From an uncultured bacterium (GTDB taxonomy: Bacteria > Verrucomicrobiota > Kiritimatiellia > UBA8416 > CALETX01): a DNA stretch of 9,695 bases. The DNA lies in assembly GCA_937920455.1 (NCBI GenBank), contig CALETX010000345.1:1-9695 (forward strand), written 5' to 3'. Positions within the stretch are counted from its first letter, which is position 1, and the number at the start of each line of letters is the position of its first letter. Both the position numbers and the translations under genes were made by a program. The notes under the pieces were generated by a model. It saw only the letters and a program-made list of their open reading frames with translations. It was not told where the DNA came from and did not search any database. Below are positions 6,048 to 9,695 of the stretch, one piece after another.

Positions 6048-7421
6048 ATGATGAATATTCTATATATTCATTCGCACGACACCGGCAGATTCATCCAGCC
6101 ATATGGTTATCCATTGTCAACGCCGGCGTTGCAGCGTTTTGCGGAGCAAGGTGTAGTGTTCCGCAATGCATTCTGCGCGGGGCCGACATGTTCTCCAAGC
6201 AGAGCTTCGCTGCTTACCGGAACATGGCCTCACGTAAACGGCATGATTGGCCTCGCTCATAGAGGGGCCAGACTGAATGATTATTCGTGGCATTTGTCGA
6301 ATTATCTCAAGAAGCAGGGCTATGCGACAGCGCTCAGTGGCGTGCATCACGAGATTGGCAATGAGAGGGCGTGGGAGTTCCTCGGTTACGATCGGTATCT
6401 TGATAAGGAATCGCCAACGCCGGCAGGTCGCTGGGACGTTTGGCAATGGAACAAATTCTTTGCCGAACGAGCCGCCACCTATATTCACGAAGCAGATCCT
6501 TCTCAGCCATTTTTCCTCTCGTGCGGTTTTGGTTTCACACATCGGACCGGCAAGGGGATTCAGTGGCATAACGGCGATGAATCACCGCTTGGCGACGGGC
6601 GGTGGATCAGAGTGCCGAGTTGTCTGCCGGACATTCCAGAAATCCGTCGTGATTTTGCGGATTTTGCGGCGGCGGTCTCTCGTCTTGACGCCTGCATGGG
6701 CACTGTCCTCGAGGCGCTGGATTCGTCACGTCTTTCAGATAATACCCTGGTTGTTATTACCACCGACCACGGAATCGCATTCCCGAACATGAAATGCAAC
6801 CTCACCGACTGGGGAATCGGGATTATGTTGATGATGCGTGGGCCATGCGGTTTTTCAGGGGGGAAAGTGATTGACTCGCTGGTTAGCCAAATTGACGTTT
6901 TTCCGACGATTTGCAGCCTGGCAAACATCCCGATTCCGGAATGGGTGGCCGGATCCAGTCTGCTTCCGCTGATCAATGGAGAGAGAATCCAGGTTCATGA
7001 CGCGGTTTATGCTGAAGTCAACTGGCATGCTGCTGTGGAGCCGATGCGTGTCGTGAGGACCGACCGCTACGCGTACATCAGGCGCTACGGGCCGGAGCGT
7101 GGACCGGTTCTGCCGAATTGTGACGACAGCGTCTCCAAGGAGGAGATGCTTCGAAACGGCTGGGCGAACAGGATTATACCCGCAGAAAACCTTTACGATC
7201 TTGTTCACGATCCGGCTCAGACGGCCAGCGTTGCCCATGATCAATCGCATGCTGTTGTGCTCGATGAAATGCGAACGAAGCTCCATTCCTGGATGAAAGA
7301 GACGAAAGATCCTTTACTCTCCGGTCGGCTTGATCCGTGGCCGGGGATGATTGTCAATCCGGCCAGCGGCCGTTCTCCTCAGGAGCCTTGTATACCTGCG
7401 GAGCCTTTTCTCGTAAGCTGA
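6048..7421 (+). CDS. formylglycine-dependent sulfatase (type I), probably cytoplasmic
   Basis: Hydrolyses a sulfate ester or N-sulfate. The substrate is unknown, and a sulfated sugar is the usual one for this group. The protein has 457 residues with the alkaline-phosphatase-like sulfatase fold. The signature C48-S-P-S-R52 followed by ASLLTG carries the cysteine that becomes formylglycine. The N-terminal strand NILYIHSHD supplies D11 as a calcium ligand, with a His where most sulfatases have the first Asp. TTDHG contributes D240 and H241 as further metal ligands, and K249 fits the usual active-site Lys. The region PYGYPLSTPALQRFAEQG is the conserved link before the signature. There is no signal peptide: the reading frame enters the first strand immediately. 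That suggests action in the cytoplasm and needs a maturase encoded elsewhere (FGE or anSME). It lies upstream of the sulfate-activation genes, though a separate promoter seems to serve those. Confidence 0.9.
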   Translation: MMNILYIHSHDTGRFIQPYGYPLSTPALQRFAEQGVVFRNAFCAGPTCSPSRASLLTGTWPHVNGMIGLAHRGARLNDYSWHLSNYLKKQGYATALSGVHHEIGNERAWEFLGYDRYLDKESPTPAGRWDVWQWNKFFAERAATYIHEADPSQPFFLSCGFGFTHRTGKGIQWHNGDESPLGDGRWIRVPSCLPDIPEIRRDFADFAAAVSRLDACMGTVLEALDSSRLSDNTLVVITTDHGIAFPNMKCNLTDWGIGIMLMMRGPCGFSGGKVIDSLVSQIDVFPTICSLANIPIPEWVAGSSLLPLINGERIQVHDAVYAEVNWHAAVEPMRVVRTDRYAYIRRYGPERGPVLPNCDDSVSKEEMLRNGWANRIIPAENLYDLVHDPAQTASVAHDQSHAVVLDEMRTKLHSWMKETKDPLLSGRLDPWPGMIVNPASGRSPQEPCIPAEPFLVS

Positions 7422-7667
7422 AAAGTTCTGCTGCGTAAACTGCTGGCTGCATAGTCGGAGCCGCGGTTTTGACCGGTCTTGTATGGAGCTTGTTTGAGCT
7501 GCAGAGCTTTGGCTTATAAGCAAGTGATCAAACTGGGCAAGACCAGAATTCATCCCAAACAGGTGTTTGATGGGCAATGGCCAGAATGAGGCCACTTGAC
7601 CAGCATGTGAGAAAAGGTTGGGGGGCCTGCACGCCTGCTGCGGCTGGATGGGCCGTAGTGAAAGTGT

Positions 7668-7695
7668 TTGCACAATGCGGTCACAGGTATAGAAT
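7668..7695 (+). promoter_or_regulatory. candidate sigma-70 promoter of the cysCDN operon
   Basis: TTGCAC (7668-7673) and TAGAAT (7690-7695) are separated by 16 bases. The -10 matches the consensus at five of six positions. Transcription would start near 7702, leaving a short leader of about 25 bases that contains the strong Shine-Dalgarno of cysC. This implies that the sulfate-activation genes can be expressed without the sulfatase. Confidence 0.5.
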
Positions 7696-7712
7696 AGCGT
7701 GTTTGTGAAGAC

Positions 7713-7721
7713 AAAGGAGGG
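7713..7721 (+). promoter_or_regulatory. strong ribosome binding site deciding the cysC GTG start
   Basis: AAAGGAGGG lies 5 bases before the GTG at 7727. The match is strong and the spacing good, and the GTG is followed within a few codons by the conserved APS-kinase N-terminus, so the GTG start is well supported. Confidence 0.7.
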
Positions 7722-7726
7722 TAAGG

Positions 7727-8251
7727 GTGGCGCAGCAACGGATTGCCCCGGCAGTTGTCTGGTTCACTGGCCTTTCCGGTTCTGGCAAGTCAACCATTGC
7801 CAAGGCGTTGGGGGTTTTGCTGTGTGAGCGTGGTGTTGAATTTGAACATTTGGATGGAGACGCGATTCGGGCGATGTTCCCGAACACGGGTTACACGAGA
7901 CAAGAGCGCGACGAACACATCAGGCGTGTCGGCTATACTGCGAGCCTCCTTGAGAAGCATGGAGTAACTGTGCTTGTTAGCATGGTTTCTCCCTATCGAG
8001 AATCTCGTGATTACGTGCGTAGCCTGTGTCGGCGATTTGTTGAAGTGTATGTGGCTACCCCTCTTGAAGTCTGTGAAAAAAGGGACGTGAAAGGGTTGTA
8101 TGCGAGGGCGCGGCGAGGGGAGATTCCTTTTTTTACCGGAATCAGTGATCCTTTTGAGGAACCGACCAATCCTGAGATTGTGGTGAACACAGTAAAGGAA
8201 AGCGAACGAGAAGCGGCGCGTCTGATTTTGCGCTACCTTGCGGAAATGTGA
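7727..8251 (+). CDS. cysC: adenylylsulfate (APS) kinase
   Basis: Phosphorylates APS with ATP to give PAPS, the second step of sulfate activation (cytoplasmic). The protein has 174 residues. The Walker A loop GLSGSGKST is at 15-23, the DGD substrate-binding motif at 43-45, and an RRVGY segment near 66-70. The VSPYR motif (87-91) holds S88, the position equivalent to the phosphorylated Ser of the E. coli enzyme. [14 protein letters not shown] (112-125) and FTGISDPFE are the kinase's conserved lid and C-terminal signatures. It is shorter than E. coli CysC because it lacks that protein's N-terminal extension, which is common in stand-alone bacterial forms. It is the first gene of the operon and sits 10 bases ahead of cysD. 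The order cysC-cysD-cysN differs from the cysDNC order of enterics. Whether cysN downstream also carries a fused kinase domain cannot be seen here. Confidence 0.95.
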   Translation: MAQQRIAPAVVWFTGLSGSGKSTIAKALGVLLCERGVEFEHLDGDAIRAMFPNTGYTRQERDEHIRRVGYTASLLEKHGVTVLVSMVSPYRESRDYVRSLCRRFVEVYVATPLEVCEKRDVKGLYARARRGEIPFFTGISDPFEEPTNPEIVVNTVKESEREAARLILRYLAEM

Positions 8252-8261
8252 TGGTCAGAGA

Positions 8262-9161
8262 ATGAGAAAATATTCATTGAGTCATCTTCGCCAGCTTGAG
8301 GCCGAGAGTATTCACATTATTCGAGAAGTAGTGGCGGAGTTTGAGAGGCCTGTGATGCTTTACTCGGTTGGGAAGGACTCGTCCTGCATGGTACGGTTGG
8401 CCCAGAAGGCGTTTTATCCCGGCAAGATATCCTTTCCATTGCTTCATGTTGATACAGGATACAAGTTCCGCGAAATGTACGAGTTCAGGGACCGGTTTGC
8501 GAAGGAAATAGGAGCTGAGTTGCTTGTTTACCGCCACGAGAAGGCTGGAGTGATTAGTCCCTTTGAAATCGGGACTCAGGCCTGTTGCGCGTTGTTGAAA
8601 ACCCGCGCTCTTCTTGATGCATTGAGCAAATATGGCTTTGACGCTGCGTTCGGGGGGGCGCGAAGGGAGGAGGAGAAATCCAGGGCCAAGGAGAGAGTAT
8701 TTTCCTTCCGCGATGCGCAGGGCCAGTGGGATCCAAGAAATCAGAGGCCGGAACTTTGGAATCTTTACAACGCTCGGGTCAACAAGGGAGAATCCATAAG
8801 GGTTTTCCCTCTCTCGAACTGGACGGAGCTGGATGTTTGGCAATACATTCATCTTGAGAGGATTCCTGTTGTTCCAATGTATTTCGCCGCCGAACGCGAA
8901 ATGATCGTCCGGGACGATCAACTTATTCCGCTTGATGGGCCGATTCCGCTTAAGCCTGGAGAGAAGCCACAAAAGGTTATGTGCCGGTTCAGGACTCTTG
9001 GCTGTTACATGTGCACAGGGGCGATAAGGTCGACTGCTCGAACCGTTCCTGAAATAATCGAAGAAATGATGACCGTGCGCGTCTCGGAGCGGGCAACGCG
9101 GGTTATTGATCATGACCAGGAAGGCTCTATGGAGATCAAGAAAAGAGAAGGGTATTTTTGA
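8262..9161 (+). CDS. cysD: sulfate adenylyltransferase subunit 2 (ATP sulfurylase small subunit), with unusual Cys pattern
   Basis: With CysN it makes APS and pyrophosphate from sulfate and ATP. From the ATG at 8262 the protein has 299 residues (E. coli CysD about 302). The PP-loop SVGKDSS is at 35-41 and HVDTGYKF at 62-69. The CysD-specific core [16 protein letters not shown] is at 130-145, followed by [16 protein letters not shown] and TLGC. The ending [13 protein letters not shown] is characteristic of CysD. It differs from the enteric protein in having C108-C109 where E. coli has His-Thr, and C251 where E. coli has Leu after the conserved C248. This recreates the CC...CxxC arrangement of [4Fe-4S] APS reductases, a related PP-loop family. 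A TTG at 8238 in frame would overlap cysC, but the ATG matches the family start. The ribosome binding site is weak (CAGAG), so translation may depend on coupling to cysC. Confidence 0.95.
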   Translation: MRKYSLSHLRQLEAESIHIIREVVAEFERPVMLYSVGKDSSCMVRLAQKAFYPGKISFPLLHVDTGYKFREMYEFRDRFAKEIGAELLVYRHEKAGVISPFEIGTQACCALLKTRALLDALSKYGFDAAFGGARREEEKSRAKERVFSFRDAQGQWDPRNQRPELWNLYNARVNKGESIRVFPLSNWTELDVWQYIHLERIPVVPMYFAAEREMIVRDDQLIPLDGPIPLKPGEKPQKVMCRFRTLGCYMCTGAIRSTARTVPEIIEEMMTVRVSERATRVIDHDQEGSMEIKKREGYF

Positions 9162-9196
9162 AGGACTCGCGCGGAGAGTCTATTGATCGGGGACAC

Positions 9197-9695
9197 ATGG
9201 CAAGCATAGAAGAGTTTCTGAAGCAGAACGAAGGCAAGGATCTTTTGCGATTCGCAACGGCCGGCAGTATAGACGACGGCAAGTCCACGCTCATCGGACG
9301 ATTGCTGCACGACTCGATGAGTGTGTATGAGGATCATCTCGCAGCGCTTAAGCGGCTTTCAAAGGAGCGGACGTCGGACGAAAAAATAGACCTCGCATTA
9401 TTGACGGACGGTCTGAAGGCGGAGCGAGAGCAGGGCATAACCATTGATGTGGCGTACCGCTATTTCTCCACGCCACGGCGCAAATTCATCATAGCCGACA
9501 CTCCTGGCCATGAGCAGTACACACGAAATATGGCGACTGGCGCTTCTACGGCCAATCTCGCGCTGCTGCTGGTTGACGCTCGGAATGGCGTGGTCACTCA
9601 GACAAAACGTCATGCGTTCATAGCTTCTCTGCTTGGCGTTCCTCACATGGTGCTTGTCGTCAACAAAATGGATCTTGTGGGATATAGCGAAGCCG
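9197..9695 (+). CDS. cysN: sulfate adenylyltransferase subunit 1 (GTPase), truncated by window edge
   Basis: The first 166 codons of the regulatory GTPase subunit of ATP sulfurylase are present. Its GTP hydrolysis drives the unfavourable CysD reaction. The motifs are complete to this point: P-loop GSIDDGKST (23-31), switch I region EREQGITID with T82, switch [14 protein letters not shown] from 101, and NKMD (156-159). The sequence is close to E. coli CysN throughout. The gene starts 35 bases after cysD with a GGGGA only 3 bases from the ATG, a weak site that suggests dependence on the upstream genes. The C-terminal beta-barrel domains, and any CysC fusion, lie beyond the right edge. Confidence 0.96.
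   Translation, partial: MASIEEFLKQNEGKDLLRFATAGSIDDGKSTLIGRLLHDSMSVYEDHLAALKRLSKERTSDEKIDLALLTDGLKAEREQGITIDVAYRYFSTPRRKFIIADTPGHEQYTRNMATGASTANLALLLVDARNGVVTQTKRHAFIASLLGVPHMVLVVNKMDLVGYSEA

Larger units (their letters stand above)
7422..7726. other. 305-base non-coding stretch between the sulfatase and cysC
   Basis: I see no credible gene here; the antisense open frames lack family features. The stretch contains nested inverted repeats (GGTCTTG 7475-7481 with CAAGACC 7538-7544, and inside it GTTTGA 7492-7497 with TCAAAC 7528-7533). It also holds the palindrome GCTTATAAGC (7512-7521) and a small hairpin TGGCC/GGCCA (7578-7582 and 7590-7594). A likely cysC promoter is at 7668-7695. No T-run follows the hairpins, so I cannot call an intrinsic terminator, and no known riboswitch core is recognised. 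Confidence 0.5.

Noticed and set aside
7314..7673. 119-residue minus-strand frame spanning the sulfatase end and the intergenic stretch
   Set aside because: It overlaps the sulfatase, lacks a ribosome binding site and resembles no protein family.
8238..8261. TTG start extending CysD by eight residues into cysC
   Set aside because: The ATG at 8262 gives the usual family N-terminus and length, and the TTG has no ribosome binding site.
8262..9161. That the cysD gene might really be an APS/PAPS reductase (cysH), given the CC and CxxC motifs
   Set aside because: Length, the [15 protein letters not shown] core, the SNWTE segment, the [12 protein letters not shown] ending and the adjacent cysN all identify CysD.

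Overview
The window is a gene-dense bacterial chromosome segment of moderate GC content with no tRNA, rRNA, CRISPR array, insertion sequence or phage gene that I can see. The taxon cannot be fixed from sequence alone. A formylglycine-type sulfatase, a uronate-isomerase-like amidohydrolase and a beta-phosphoglucomutase together would fit a polysaccharide-degrading lineage of the Planctomycetes/Verrucomicrobia/Lentisphaerae kind or a similar uncultured phylum. That placement is inference and weak.

Layout. On the minus strand, a polytopic membrane protein of unknown function (898-2094) overlaps by 4 bases (ATGA) a beta-phosphoglucomutase (901 down to the left edge). The mutase has an unexplained C-terminal extension that is still open at base 1. 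A divergent intergenic region (2095-2317) separates this pair from a plus-strand pair: a serine O-acetyltransferase of the CysE/EpsC type (2318-3340), again overlapping by ATGA a metal-dependent amidohydrolase (3337-4656). Converging on these is a minus-strand periplasmic branched-chain-amino-acid-type binding protein (4692-5864) with no permease or ATPase beside it. A 183-base divergent region follows, then a sulfatase (6048-7421). After a 305-base non-coding stretch holding a plausible promoter comes a sulfate-activation operon: cysC (7727-8251), cysD (8262-9161) and cysN (9197 to the right edge, truncated).

How the genes fit together. The right half is the assimilatory sulfate activation pathway. 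CysD and CysN make APS from sulfate and ATP, using GTP hydrolysis by CysN, and CysC phosphorylates APS to PAPS. CysE makes O-acetylserine, the carbon acceptor for the reduced sulfur. The sulfatase has no visible signal peptide and could supply intracellular sulfate from sulfated sugars, so the plus-strand genes may form a sulfur-scavenging neighbourhood. The amidohydrolase and the binding protein have no assigned place in that pathway.

The most striking observation is in CysD. This ATP sulfurylase subunit carries a Cys-Cys pair and a Cys-x-x-Cys pair at the positions where the related APS reductases hold their [4Fe-4S] cluster, whereas the E. coli CysD sequence as I recall it has only one of these four cysteines.
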